In this document: one piece after another, positions 37,026 through 45,282 of the stretch
How positions within the stretch are numbered: the first letter of the stretch is position 1
Layout: each line of letters begins with the position of its first letter
Source of the DNA: Burkholderiales bacterium
GTDB lineage: Bacteria; Pseudomonadota; Gammaproteobacteria; Burkholderiales; Casimicrobiaceae
Direction: 5' to 3'
Length of the DNA: 49,304 bases
NCBI GenBank assembly: GCA_025927765.1
Contig: JAICKU010000023.1
Location: 1 to 49,304, forward strand
Program-made: the position numbers and the translations under genes
The notes under the pieces: model-generated
What the model was told of the DNA's origin: nothing
What the model saw: the letters and a program-made list of their open reading frames with translations, nothing else
The model's database searches: none

Positions 37026-37621
37026 CGCGCCACTTCCGAAGGCGCCCACGCGGCGAGCGCCGCCTTGAGCTTCTGCTTGCCGCGCAGGATGTGCGTCTTG
37101 ACCGTGCCGACCGGACAGCCGAGCACGTAGGCCGCTTCCTCGTGCGACAGGTCGTTATGGTAGCACTGCACGATCGCCGCCCGTTCCGCCTCGGAGAGGC
37201 GCGCGAGGGCGCGCTCGAGGTCGATCTTCATCGTGGTTCCCGGGGCATGATCGCCGCTGCCGCCGTCGCGCGAGCCGTCGTCGACTTCGTCGGCGTCGAT
37301 CTCCGCGTCACGGTCGCCCAGCAGTTCCTCATGCCGCTTCCGCACATGCGCGAGCCAGCAGTTCGTCGCGATGCGGTAGAGCCACGTCGAGAACCGCGCT
37401 TCCTGCCGGAACGACTTCAAGTTGCGCCATGCGAGCACGAACGTGTCCTGCGCGAGGTCGTCGGCGAGCGCCTGATTGCCCGCGGTCAGCTTGCGCAAGG
37501 CAGCGCGCACGCCCGACTGGTGCCGCTTGACGAGCTCGGCGAACGCGTGGCGATCGTCCCCGACGACGCAACGGGCGATCAGTTGCGCATCGGGAACGTC
37601 GTGCGCGCCGGTGGACGTCAT
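37022..37621 (-). CDS. ECF RNA polymerase sigma factor (RpoE-like)
   Basis: A 199-residue group IV sigma factor. Region 2 runs from about 25 to 95 (FAELVKRHQSGVRAAL; DDLAQDTFVLAWRNL; FSTWLYRIATNCW), with an acidic linker of about 30 residues. Region 4 is at about 138-190 (LSEAERAAIVQCYHNDLSHEEAA; GTVKTHILRGKQKL). It is sandwiched between the DUF6249-like and anti-sigma genes with 4-bp overlaps on both sides, so the three are made as a unit. Envelope stress or membrane-state sensing is plausible but not shown by the sequence. Confidence 0.93.
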   Translation of the reverse strand: MTSTGAHDVPDAQLIARCVVGDDRHAFAELVKRHQSGVRAALRKLTAGNQALADDLAQDTFVLAWRNLKSFRQEARFSTWLYRIATNCWLAHVRKRHEELLGDRDAEIDADEVDDGSRDGGSGDHAPGTTMKIDLERALARLSEAERAAIVQCYHNDLSHEEAAYVLGCPVGTVKTHILRGKQKLKAALAAWAPSEVAR

Positions 37622-38466
37622 CCGTCACGCCAACTCCCTGCCGGCGGCGTGCCCTGCGGCACGTTGCGATCTTCGAAGAACCAGAGCACGCAGTAGGCGA
37701 GCCCGAGGAACAGGAGGACCAGGCCGACGCTGTTGACCGACCCGTCGTCCAGGATCGACCACAGGAGCAGTGCCAGTCCGATCGCGGTGAGGAACACGCC
37801 CTTGCGCAGGTCGGACGACACCGCCTTGCGGCGCAGCGCGAGCGCGTGATTGTAGGCAGGGTTCGCCGCAGCGTCGGCGGCTGCGGCGACGGTGGCCGTG
37901 TTGCCGCTCGCGACCGCATCCATCGCCGTCGGCGATGGCACGACGCCACGTTCGGCGAGCTTCAGCATCGTCTCGTTCGCCTGACGGTTCTTGCGCAGCT
38001 TGTACCAGACGAGCAGCACGACGATCAGAAGCGGCACGAGGAAAAGCGTCAGCGTGGCCACGAAGAACATCCCGGCAAGCCACGGGGCGTCGTGCATGAA
38101 CTGCGCGAACGAGTCGTACTCGCGGTCGCCGACGCCGAAGCCTTCGACGCGCACTTTCCTGTCGCCCTTCTCGATGATGATGCCGTGGTGATCGCGCTTG
38201 ATCGTCGTATCCGGGGCGGTCGTTTCGCTGCCGGCCGCGCCGGCCGGAGGCACGGGGGGCACCGGCGGCACGGGCGCAATTTCGGGCGCAGGCGGGGGCG
38301 GAGCGGCGGTGGCCGCGTCGGCCTGCGCGAACACTTCGGGGAACGGCGTCGCGACCGGCGAATGCTCGGGCGCCCCGGCCGCGACGACCAGCGCGAGCAC
38401 GAGCGCGCTGCCGAGCACGACGCGGCGCAGCGCCTTGTCGCGGCCGGGCGGGGGTAGCGGTGGCAT
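37618..38466 (-). CDS. DUF6249-like inner-membrane protein
   Basis: A 282-residue protein with an N-terminal signal or anchor (about 13-31), a Pro/Ala-rich stretch (APPPPAPEIAPVPPVPP) and a short periplasmic part (HGIIIEKGDRKVRVEGFG). A membrane segment at about 133-155, a cytoplasmic helix (LRKNRQANETMLKLAERGVVP) and two further C-terminal segments follow. That segment order matches the DUF6249 group from memory. It is the first gene of the trio with the sigma and anti-sigma factors and may act in signal input. The function is unknown. Confidence 0.72.
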   Translation of the reverse strand: MPPLPPPGRDKALRRVVLGSALVLALVVAAGAPEHSPVATPFPEVFAQADAATAAPPPPAPEIAPVPPVPPVPPAGAAGSETTAPDTTIKRDHHGIIIEKGDRKVRVEGFGVGDREYDSFAQFMHDAPWLAGMFFVATLTLFLVPLLIVVLLVWYKLRKNRQANETMLKLAERGVVPSPTAMDAVASGNTATVAAAADAAANPAYNHALALRRKAVSSDLRKGVFLTAIGLALLLWSILDDGSVNSVGLVLLFLGLAYCVLWFFEDRNVPQGTPPAGSWRDG

Positions 38467-38589
38467 GGGTGACGGACTCCCTGGAGATGGTTTCGCAGGG
38501 TTGGACGCAGCGACGCGTGCGTTTGGATTCAGGCGCTGTTGTATGCGCGAAACGCTCGCCCGCGATCATGGCGTGCCGCGGCCGCGCGT

Positions 38590-38620
38590 TTGATGACAAC
38601 GGAATACCCCATGCTATCAT
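38590..38620 (+). promoter_or_regulatory. Possible gspD promoter
   Basis: An extended -10 (TGC before TATCAT, 38615-38620) has a TTGATG -35-like element at 38590-38595, with a long 19-bp spacer. It lies 80 bp before the gspD ATG, in the 233-bp divergent region shared with the DUF6249-like gene. No other feature was seen in that spacer. Confidence 0.4.
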
Positions 38621-38699
38621 CGCCGCCGACTCCGGGACCCCGACGCGCTCCGAGACGGCGACGACGCCCGAGATTCCGAAAGCCCGCCTCATCGCGTCG

Positions 38700-40904
38700 A
38701 TGGCCGCCGTCCGAAACTCCCCGCGCCTTCTCCCTCGCGGCGGCGCCTTCCGCGCCCTCGTGCGCATCGTAAGCCCGCTGGCGCTGCTCCTGCTCGTCGT
38801 CTCGTTCCGGCCCGTCCATGCGCAGGATGCTGATACCGTCACGCTGAACTTCGTCAACGCGGACATCGACGCGGTCGTGAAGGCGGTCGCCGAGATCACC
38901 GGCCGCAATTTCCTCGTCGATCCGCGCGTCAAGGGTACCGTCAACATCGTGTCCGCGCATCCGGTGCCGAAGTCGCTCGTCTATCCGACGTTCCTCTCCG
39001 CGTTGCGGATGCAGGGCTTCGCTGCCGTGGAGAGCGACGGCGTCGTGAAGATCGTGCCCGAGGCGGAGGCGAAGACGCAGGCCGGCCCGGTCATGCACGG
39101 CAACGTCAGCGCCAGCGGCGATCGCATCGTCACGCAGGTGATTCCGCTGCGCTACGAGTCCGCGGCGCAGCTCGTCACCGTGCTGCGCCCGCTGGTGTCG
39201 CCAAACAACACGATCGCCGCCTACATCCCGAACAACGCGATCATCGTTACCGACTACGCCGACAACGTGAAGCGGATCGATCGCATCGTCGCGTCGCTCG
39301 ACCAGGCGCCGTCGGGCGAGCCGGTGCTCGTCCATCTCAAGAACGCGTCGGCGCTCGACGTGGTCGCGCTCGTCAATCGCGTGCTCACGGAAAACGCCGC
39401 CGCGCCGGGCACGCAGCTCGAAGCGCAACAGCGCGTCGCGCTCGTGGCCGACCCGCGCTCGAACGGCATTCTCGTGCGCGCCGACAATCCGGCGCGCGGT
39501 GCGCGCGTGCGGCAACTGATCGAGCAGCTCGACACGCCGTCGCGGCAGGGCGGCAACGTGTTCATCGTGTACCTGAAGAACGCGGAGGCGGCGGAAGTCG
39601 CCGAAACGCTGCGCGGGCTGTACGGCGGCGAGAAGGCGTCGGCCGTGGCGCCGGTGACCACGACGACGAGTGTGCCTGCCACGGCGCCGGGCGCAGTCGC
39701 GACGACCACGACGAGCTTCGGCACGTCGCCGGCCGCCACGAGTCCGCTCGCGGCGAATGCGCCGTCCGCGTCGACGGCGTTCAACGCCGCCGGCGCAATG
39801 ATCCAGGCGGACGTCGCCAACAACGCATTGATCATCATGGCGCCCGAACCCGTCTACAACAATTTGCGTGCGGTGATCGAGCGCCTCGATACGCGGCGCG
39901 CGCAGGTGTTCGTCGAGGCGCTGATCGTCGAGGTGTCGTCGGACAAGGCCGCGGAGTTCGGCATCCAGTGGCAGGTGCTGACGGGTGCCGGTCGTTCACG
40001 GACCGGCATTCAAGGCATCGGCGGCACGAACTTCGGCGCGCGCGGCGGCGGCCAGAACATCGTCGACGCGTCTATCAACCTGGGCTCGCTCGGCAACGGC
40101 CTCAATCTCGGCGTCATCAACGGCACGGTCACGATTCCCGGCCTCGGCGTGATCAGCAACCTCGGCCTGCTGGTACGCGCGCTCGAAACCGATTCCAGCG
40201 CGAACATCCTGTCGACGCCGACGCTGCTGACGCTCGACAACGAAGAGGCGCGCATCATCGTCGGCGAGAACCGGCCGTTCATTACCGGCCAGTACGCGAC
40301 CACCGGCGGCACGGCGACGGTGCAGCCGTTCCAGACGATCGAGCGGCGCGACGTCGGCCTCGTGCTGCGCGTCAAGCCGCAGATCACCGAAGGGGGCACG
40401 ATCCGGCTCGGGCTCTATCAGGAAGTGTCGCGCGTCGAGGACAACTCGGCGGCCGGGCCGATCCTGTCGAAGCGCGCGCTCGAATCGTCGGTGGTCGTCG
40501 ACGACCAGCAGATCGTCGTGCTCGGCGGCCTCATTCAGGACAGTTTCAACGACGGCACGCAGAAGCTGCCGTACGCGGGCGACCTGCCGGGACTCGGCTC
40601 GCTCTTCCGCTACGACAATCGCTCCCGGGAGAAGACGAACCTGATGATCTTCCTCAAGCCCACGATCGTGCGCGGCACGAAGGAAGGCCACGAGATCACC
40701 AGCGAGCGTTACGAGTACCTCCGCGGCGAGCAATCGAAGAGCGTGTCCGACCCGCGCTGGTTCTGGAAGGATCCGACGGTGCCGCAAATGCCGCCGCAGG
40801 GCGTGATGCCCGGCACGCCCGCCGCTGCATCGCCGGGTGATCCGCTCCCCGTGCGCATCGGTCCGCCCGCGGGCAGCGATGAGCCTCGACCCGCCCTCCA
40901 CTGA
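38700..40904 (+). CDS. gspD: Type II secretion system secretin GspD
   Basis: A 734-residue outer-membrane secretin that forms the exit channel. A signal peptide ends near residue 42 (PVHAQ). N0 follows (VTLNFVNADIDAVVKAVAEITGRNFLVDPRVKGTVN), then N1-N3 domains (IPNNAIIVTDYADNVKRI; VADPRSNGILVRA). N3 is interrupted by a Thr/Ser/Ala-rich linker at about residues 312-362. The secretin core carries EALIVEVSSDKAAEFGIQWQ and VGENRPFITGQ, then ESSVVVDDQQIVVLGGLIQD. The ATG at 38700 gives the signal peptide; the frame open further upstream is in the promoter region. gspE overlaps its end by 26 bp. Confidence 0.93.
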   Translation: MAAVRNSPRLLPRGGAFRALVRIVSPLALLLLVVSFRPVHAQDADTVTLNFVNADIDAVVKAVAEITGRNFLVDPRVKGTVNIVSAHPVPKSLVYPTFLSALRMQGFAAVESDGVVKIVPEAEAKTQAGPVMHGNVSASGDRIVTQVIPLRYESAAQLVTVLRPLVSPNNTIAAYIPNNAIIVTDYADNVKRIDRIVASLDQAPSGEPVLVHLKNASALDVVALVNRVLTENAAAPGTQLEAQQRVALVADPRSNGILVRADNPARGARVRQLIEQLDTPSRQGGNVFIVYLKNAEAAEVAETLRGLYGGEKASAVAPVTTTTSVPATAPGAVATTTTSFGTSPAATSPLAANAPSASTAFNAAGAMIQADVANNALIIMAPEPVYNNLRAVIERLDTRRAQVFVEALIVEVSSDKAAEFGIQWQVLTGAGRSRTGIQGIGGTNFGARGGGQNIVDASINLGSLGNGLNLGVINGTVTIPGLGVISNLGLLVRALETDSSANILSTPTLLTLDNEEARIIVGENRPFITGQYATTGGTATVQPFQTIERRDVGLVLRVKPQITEGGTIRLGLYQEVSRVEDNSAAGPILSKRALESSVVVDDQQIVVLGGLIQDSFNDGTQKLPYAGDLPGLGSLFRYDNRSREKTNLMIFLKPTIVRGTKEGHEITSERYEYLRGEQSKSVSDPRWFWKDPTVPQMPPQGVMPGTPAAASPGDPLPVRIGPPAGSDEPRPALH

Positions 40905-42384
40905 TGCGCGTCCGCTGACGCGCATTCCATACGCGTTCGCGCGCACGAACGGCGTGCTCGCGTGGCGCAACGAGCGCGAGCACGTGGTCGTGCTGATGCG
41001 CGACGATGCGAGCGTCGACGCGCTCGCCGAAGTGCGGCGCGTGCTGAAGCGTCCGCTCGTCACGCGCGTCGTCGATGCCGAGGCGTTCGCCGCCGAACTC
41101 GCGCGCGCCTACAACCAGGCGGGCGCCGCCGTCGCGATGAGCGAGAGCCTGGCGAACGAGGCGGACCTCGCGCGGCTGATGCAGGAGATGCCGACGAGCG
41201 AGGATCTGCTCGACGCCGGCGCGCAGGCGCCGGTGATCCGCATGATCAACGCGCTGCTGCTGGAGGCCTTGCGCGAGCGCGCGTCCGACTTGCACTTCGA
41301 GCCGTACGAAGCGCGCGCCGTCGTGCGCTTTCGCATCGACGGCATGCTGCGCGACGCGCTCGAGCCGCCGCGCGCATTGCACGGCGCGCTGGTGTCGCGG
41401 TTGAAGATCATGGCGGGCCTCGACATCGCCGAGAAGCGCCTGCCGCAGGACGGGCGCATCGCGCTGAGGCTCGGCGGCCGCCAGGTGGACGTGCGCGTGT
41501 CGACGCTGCCGACGGGCGCGGGCGAGCGCGTGGTGCTGCGGCTGCTCGACCAGGAAGCGGCACGGCTCGACCTCGCGACGCTCGGCATGGCGAGCGACAC
41601 GCTCGCCGCGGTCGATCGATTGATCCGCGAGCCGCATGGCATCCTGCTCGTCACCGGGCCGACGGGCTCGGGCAAGACGACGACGCTCTACGCGGCGCTG
41701 TCGCGCCTGCCGCGCGGCACGACGAACATGATGACCGTCGAGGATCCGATCGAATACGCGCTCGACGGCGTGGCGCAGACGCAGGTGAATCCACGCATCG
41801 AGCTGTCGTTCGCCCGCGCGCTCCGCGCGATCCTGCGCCAGGATCCGGACGTGATCATGATCGGCGAGATCCGCGATCTCGAAACGGCGCAGATCGCGGT
41901 GCAGGCGTCGCTCACCGGTCACCTCGTGCTCGCGACGCTGCACACGAACGACGCGGCGAGCGCGATTACGCGACTCGCCGACATGGGCGTCGAGCCGTAC
42001 CTGCTCGCTTCGAGCCTGCTCGGCGTGCTCGCCCAGCGGCTCGTGCGCACGCTGTGCCCCGCGTGTCGCGTGGTCGGGCGGCCGAGCGACGGCGAAGCGC
42101 GCATGCTCGCCGATCTCGCGTTGCCGGCCTCGCAGCCGCTGTTCGCGGCGAGTGGCTGCGATGCGTGCAATCGCAGCGGCTTCGCGGGGCGCACGGGCGT
42201 GTACGAATTGCTGCAGGTCGATGACGCGATGCGCCGGTTGATCCACGACGGCGCGGGAGAGCTCGCGTTGCGCGACGCTGCGCAGCGGGCGGGCAAGCGT
42301 TCGCTGCGTGCGGATGGCGCGCGGTGGATCGCGGAAGGGCGTACGTCGTTGGCCGAGCTGTCTCGCGTCACGCGCGACGAATGA
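40879..42384 (+). CDS. gspE: Type II secretion system ATPase GspE
   Basis: A 501-residue assembly ATPase. Walker A (GPTGSGKT) is at 260-267, the Asp box in MTVEDPIEY at 285-293, Walker B MIGEIRDLE around 327-335 and the His box LATLHTND around 351-358. The zinc-binding tetracysteine is C393/C396 with the later CDACNRSG. The ATG at 40879 lies 26 bp inside gspD, giving MSLDPPSTDA. It is the cytoplasmic motor for pseudopilus growth. The stop TGA is the first unit of an octamer repeat leading into gspF. Confidence 0.94.
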   Translation: MSLDPPSTDARPLTRIPYAFARTNGVLAWRNEREHVVVLMRDDASVDALAEVRRVLKRPLVTRVVDAEAFAAELARAYNQAGAAVAMSESLANEADLARLMQEMPTSEDLLDAGAQAPVIRMINALLLEALRERASDLHFEPYEARAVVRFRIDGMLRDALEPPRALHGALVSRLKIMAGLDIAEKRLPQDGRIALRLGGRQVDVRVSTLPTGAGERVVLRLLDQEAARLDLATLGMASDTLAAVDRLIREPHGILLVTGPTGSGKTTTLYAALSRLPRGTTNMMTVEDPIEYALDGVAQTQVNPRIELSFARALRAILRQDPDVIMIGEIRDLETAQIAVQASLTGHLVLATLHTNDAASAITRLADMGVEPYLLASSLLGVLAQRLVRTLCPACRVVGRPSDGEARMLADLALPASQPLFAASGCDACNRSGFAGRTGVYELLQVDDAMRRLIHDGAGELALRDAAQRAGKRSLRADGARWIAEGRTSLAELSRVTRDE

Positions 42385-42405
42385 CGCCGTGACGCCGTGA
42401 CGCCG
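42382..42405. repeat. Three tandem copies of TGACGCCG at the gspE/gspF junction
   Basis: TGACGCCG occurs at 42382-42389, 42390-42397 and 42398-42405 without gaps. With a single copy, gspF would start at an ATG overlapping the gspE stop (ATGA). With three copies, the first two start codons (ATG at 42381, GTG at 42389) hit a TGA after three codons, and only the GTG at 42397 opens into gspF. Confidence 0.9.
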
Positions 42406-43593
42406 TTTCGCTTCGAAGCGGTCGACGCGCAGGGGCGGCTGCGCTCGGGCCTTCTGGAAGGCGAAAACGCGCGTGCGGTGCGCGAACGCCTGCGCGCCGA
42501 CGGCCTGACGCCTACGACGATCGAGATGGCGCGAACGGCATCGCCGGCGGCCCGTTTGCGCATCGGGGGCGCCGCGCTCGCGCTCGTCACGCGCCAGCTC
42601 GCGACGCTCGTGCAATCGGGCATGCCGCTCGACCACGCCCTCGTCGCGCTCGGCGAGCAGGCGGACGATCGCGGCGTGAAGAAGCTCGTCGAGGCGTTGC
42701 ACGCGCACGTCGTCGCGGGTGAATCGCTACCGGCCGCGATGAGCCGCTATCCGCACGCGTTCCCGCGACTGTATCGCGGGCTCGTGACTGCGGGCAGCGA
42801 AACCGGTCGCTTGCCGGAAGTGCTGGCGCGGCTCGCCGACTACCTCGACGCGCGCCTCGCGCTGCGGCAACGCTTCACCGTCGCGCTCATCTATCCGGCG
42901 CTCGTCACGATCATCGCGATCGGCGTCATCGCCGTGCTCGTGACGTACGTCGTGCCGCAGGTCGTGTCGGTGTACCAGCAAAGCCGCCAGACGCTGCCGC
43001 TGCTGACGCAGGCGCTGATCGCGACGAGCGGCTTTTTGCGCGCGACCGCATGGTTGTGGACGGGCGTCATCGTCGCCGCCGCCGTCGCGCTGGCGATCGC
43101 GATGAAGCGCGAACGTTGGCGGATGCGCTTGCACGCGTGGTGGTTGCGCATGCCCGGCGCCGGACGCCTCGCGTCGAGCCTCGACACTGCGCGCTTTGCG
43201 AGCACGCTCGCGATCCTCGTTGCGAGCGGCGCGCCGCTGTTGCGTGCGCTGGACGCGGCCGCCGTCGTGATGCACATGCTGCCGCTCGCGCACGCGGCGC
43301 GTGCCGCGGCCGCGCTCGTGCGCGAGGGCGTGTCGCTGTCGCGCGCGCTCAAGGAACAGCGCGTGTTCCCGCCGGTGCTCGTGCACCTGATCGCCAACGG
43401 CGAGCAGAGCGGCGCGCTCGCGCCCATGCTCGAGCGCGCAGCGGGCGAGCTCGAGCGTGACGCGGAACGGCGCCTCACATGGCTCGCGGCGCTGATCCAG
43501 CCGACGTTGATCGTCGCGATGGGCGCGATCGTGCTCGTGCTGGTACTCGCGGTGATGTTGCCGATCGTCACGATGAATCAGCTGGTTCGGTAG
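42397..43593 (+). CDS. gspF: Type II secretion system inner-membrane protein GspF
   Basis: The 398-residue platform protein has two T2SSF domains. The first domain contains LVTRQLATLVQSGMPLDHALVALGEQ. A membrane segment follows at about 165-190 (FTVALIYPALVTIIAIGVIAVL in part), then a second at about 215-230. The second domain has ARFASTLAILVASGAPLLRALD, and a C-terminal segment (ALIQPTLIVAMGAIVLVLVLAVMLPI) with a final NQLV. The start is a GTG in the third octamer of a tandem repeat. No gspG or other pseudopilin genes follow, so the rest of the apparatus must be elsewhere. Confidence 0.93.
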   Translation: MTPFRFEAVDAQGRLRSGLLEGENARAVRERLRADGLTPTTIEMARTASPAARLRIGGAALALVTRQLATLVQSGMPLDHALVALGEQADDRGVKKLVEALHAHVVAGESLPAAMSRYPHAFPRLYRGLVTAGSETGRLPEVLARLADYLDARLALRQRFTVALIYPALVTIIAIGVIAVLVTYVVPQVVSVYQQSRQTLPLLTQALIATSGFLRATAWLWTGVIVAAAVALAIAMKRERWRMRLHAWWLRMPGAGRLASSLDTARFASTLAILVASGAPLLRALDAAAVVMHMLPLAHAARAAAALVREGVSLSRALKEQRVFPPVLVHLIANGEQSGALAPMLERAAGELERDAERRLTWLAALIQPTLIVAMGAIVLVLVLAVMLPIVTMNQLVR

Positions 43594-43604
43594 GATTGAG
43601 CGGC

Positions 43605-43627
43605 AAGGATTCAAGGGGCCAGGGAAC
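43605..43627. repeat. GGATTCA...AGGGGCCAGG repeat, copy A
   Basis: AGGATTCAAGGGGCCAGGG lies between gspF and the thioredoxin-fold gene. The blocks GGATTCA and AGGGGCCAGG recur in inverted orientation and permuted order at 43705-43730. This resembles dispersed intergenic repeats of proteobacteria, from general knowledge only. Confidence 0.45.
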
Positions 43628-43649
43628 ATCACAACGATTCGGGGCGACG

Positions 43650-44195
43650 ATGGCTGTGACGATCGAACGCATTCGGCACTGGCGAGCGCATGACACGTTT
43701 TTCCGGGCCCTGAATCCTGGCCCCTGGATCTTCATCGCGGCGCTGGCGCTCCTCACCCTCGCCGCCACCGCCCGCGCCGCCGGCCTCCACGACCAGTTCG
43801 ACCCCGCGCGCGACGCGGCTGCCGACGTCGCACAGGCCGTCGCGACGGCGAGCGCCGAAGGCAAGCGCGTGATCGTCGACGTCGGCGGCGAATGGTGCTC
43901 GTGGTGCCATATCCTCGACCGGCTGATCGCCGGCAACGCCGACGTGAATGCGCTGGTCGCGCGCAACTACGTGTGGGTCAAGGTCAACTTCTCGAAGGAA
44001 AACCGCAACGAGGCGCTGCTGTCGCGCTGGCCGAAGATCAAGGGGTATCCGCACCTCTTCGTGCTCGACGGCAACGGCGAGCTCCTGCATTCGCAGGACA
44101 CGAGCGTGCTCGAGGCGGGGCGCGGCTACGACAGGGCGCGCGTGGTCGATTTCCTCAACCGCTGGGCGCCGCGGCGCACTGCGTCGCGCGTTTGA
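43650..44195 (+). CDS. Thioredoxin-fold exported or membrane-anchored protein
   Basis: A 181-residue protein with an N-terminal membrane segment or signal (WIFIAALALLTLAATARA) and a thioredoxin fold. The active site is EWCSWCHILD, a CxxC followed by His as in the DUF255/thioredoxin_7 group, with the later KIKGYPHLFVLDGNGE carrying the cis-Pro equivalent. It could reduce or shuffle disulfides in the envelope. The segment before the hydrophobic stretch (FRALNPGPW) is encoded by an inverted copy of a nearby repeat, so a downstream start is possible. Its end overlaps the convergent queG by 41 bp. Confidence 0.8.
   Translation: MAVTIERIRHWRAHDTFFRALNPGPWIFIAALALLTLAATARAAGLHDQFDPARDAAADVAQAVATASAEGKRVIVDVGGEWCSWCHILDRLIAGNADVNALVARNYVWVKVNFSKENRNEALLSRWPKIKGYPHLFVLDGNGELLHSQDTSVLEAGRGYDRARVVDFLNRWAPRRTASRV
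43705..43730. repeat. Inverted repeat copy B inside the thioredoxin-fold gene
   Basis: GGGCCCTGAATCCTGGCCCC with the following TGGATC carries the reverse complement of the AGGGGCCAGG and ATTCAGGG blocks of the element at 43605. It lies within the region encoding the N-terminus of the thioredoxin-fold protein. Confidence 0.45.
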
Positions 44196-45282
44196 GCTGC
44201 TGCGCGAGCGCCCACTGCACGTGCTCGCGCACGAGCGCGGACGGATCGTCGGCGCGCGTGAGCAGCGCAGCGACGATCGACGCGTCGTAAGAGGCGTTGC
44301 CGAGCGCGACCGCGACGTTGCGCGACCAGCGCTCGTAGCCGATGCGCCGGAGCGCGCTGCCTTCGGTGTTGCGCAGGAATTCGTCCTCGGTCCAGGCGAA
44401 GAGTGTGGTGAGCGCCGCGCCGTCGAGGCCGTTGCGCACGGTCGCGAAGTCCGCTTCGCGCGTGACGCCGGCATGGCGATTCCAGGGACACACGAGCTGG
44501 CAATCGTCGCAGCCGTAGATGCGATTGCCGATCAGCGGACGGAGCGCTTCGGGAATCGCACCCTTGAGCTCGATGGTCAGGTACGAGATGCAGCGGCGCG
44601 CGTCGAGCTCGTACGGCGCGACGATCGCACCGGTCGGACACGCGTCGAGGCATTTGCGGCAGGTGCCGCAATGCGCGGTCACTGCGGGCGTCGTCGGCAA
44701 CGGCAGGTCCGTGTAGATCTCGCCCAGGAAGAACCACGAGCCGACGTCGCGCGACAGCAGCAGCGTGTGCTTGCCGCGCCAGCCAAGTCCCGACTTCGTG
44801 GCGAGGGCGACTTCGAGCACCGGTGCGCTGTCGGTGAACACGCGGTAGCCGAACGCGCCAACGTCGTCCCCGATGCGCGTCACCAGGCGCGCGAGGCGCT
44901 GGCGCAGCACCTTGTGATAGTCGCGGCCGAGCGCGTAGCGCGCCACATAGCCGCGATGCGAATCGGCGAGCACGTCGCCCGGGTGTTCCGCGTCGCTCGG
45001 CCAGTAATTGAGGCGCGCGGTGATCACGCGCAGCGTCCCGGGCACGAGCGCCGCCGGGCGCGAGCGGTTCACGCCGTGTCGCGCCATATAATCCATTTCG
45101 CCGTGTCGGCCGGCCGCCAGCCACTCGAGGAGACGCACCTCCTCGGTCTCGAGATGCGTGTCGGCGATGCCGATCGCATCGAATCCGAGTTCGCGTCCCC
45201 ACGCGACGATCCGCGCTGCGAGCGCTCGATGGCTCGCTTCCGAATGCGCCGTTCCCGCGGCTCCTGCCTGTGTCGAATTCAC
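44155..45282 (-). CDS. queG: Epoxyqueuosine reductase QueG
   Basis: QueG uses cobalamin and two 4Fe-4S clusters to reduce epoxyqueuosine in tRNA to queuosine. The 375-residue protein has the conserved ADTHL and YMARHG regions, the catalytic Asp in FTDSAPVLE, and WRGKHTLLLSRDVGSWFFLGEI. The cluster cysteines are in CGTCRKCLDACPTGAI and CDDCQLVCPWN. A C-terminal HEAT-like part follows. The start is a GTG at 45282 that overlaps the divergent tsaE GTG start by 13 bp; one of the two starts may lie further in. The 3' end overlaps the thioredoxin-fold gene. Confidence 0.93.
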   Translation of the reverse strand: MNSTQAGAAGTAHSEASHRALAARIVAWGRELGFDAIGIADTHLETEEVRLLEWLAAGRHGEMDYMARHGVNRSRPAALVPGTLRVITARLNYWPSDAEHPGDVLADSHRGYVARYALGRDYHKVLRQRLARLVTRIGDDVGAFGYRVFTDSAPVLEVALATKSGLGWRGKHTLLLSRDVGSWFFLGEIYTDLPLPTTPAVTAHCGTCRKCLDACPTGAIVAPYELDARRCISYLTIELKGAIPEALRPLIGNRIYGCDDCQLVCPWNRHAGVTREADFATVRNGLDGAALTTLFAWTEDEFLRNTEGSALRRIGYERWSRNVAVALGNASYDASIVAALLTRADDPSALVREHVQWALAQQLKRATQCAAAPSG

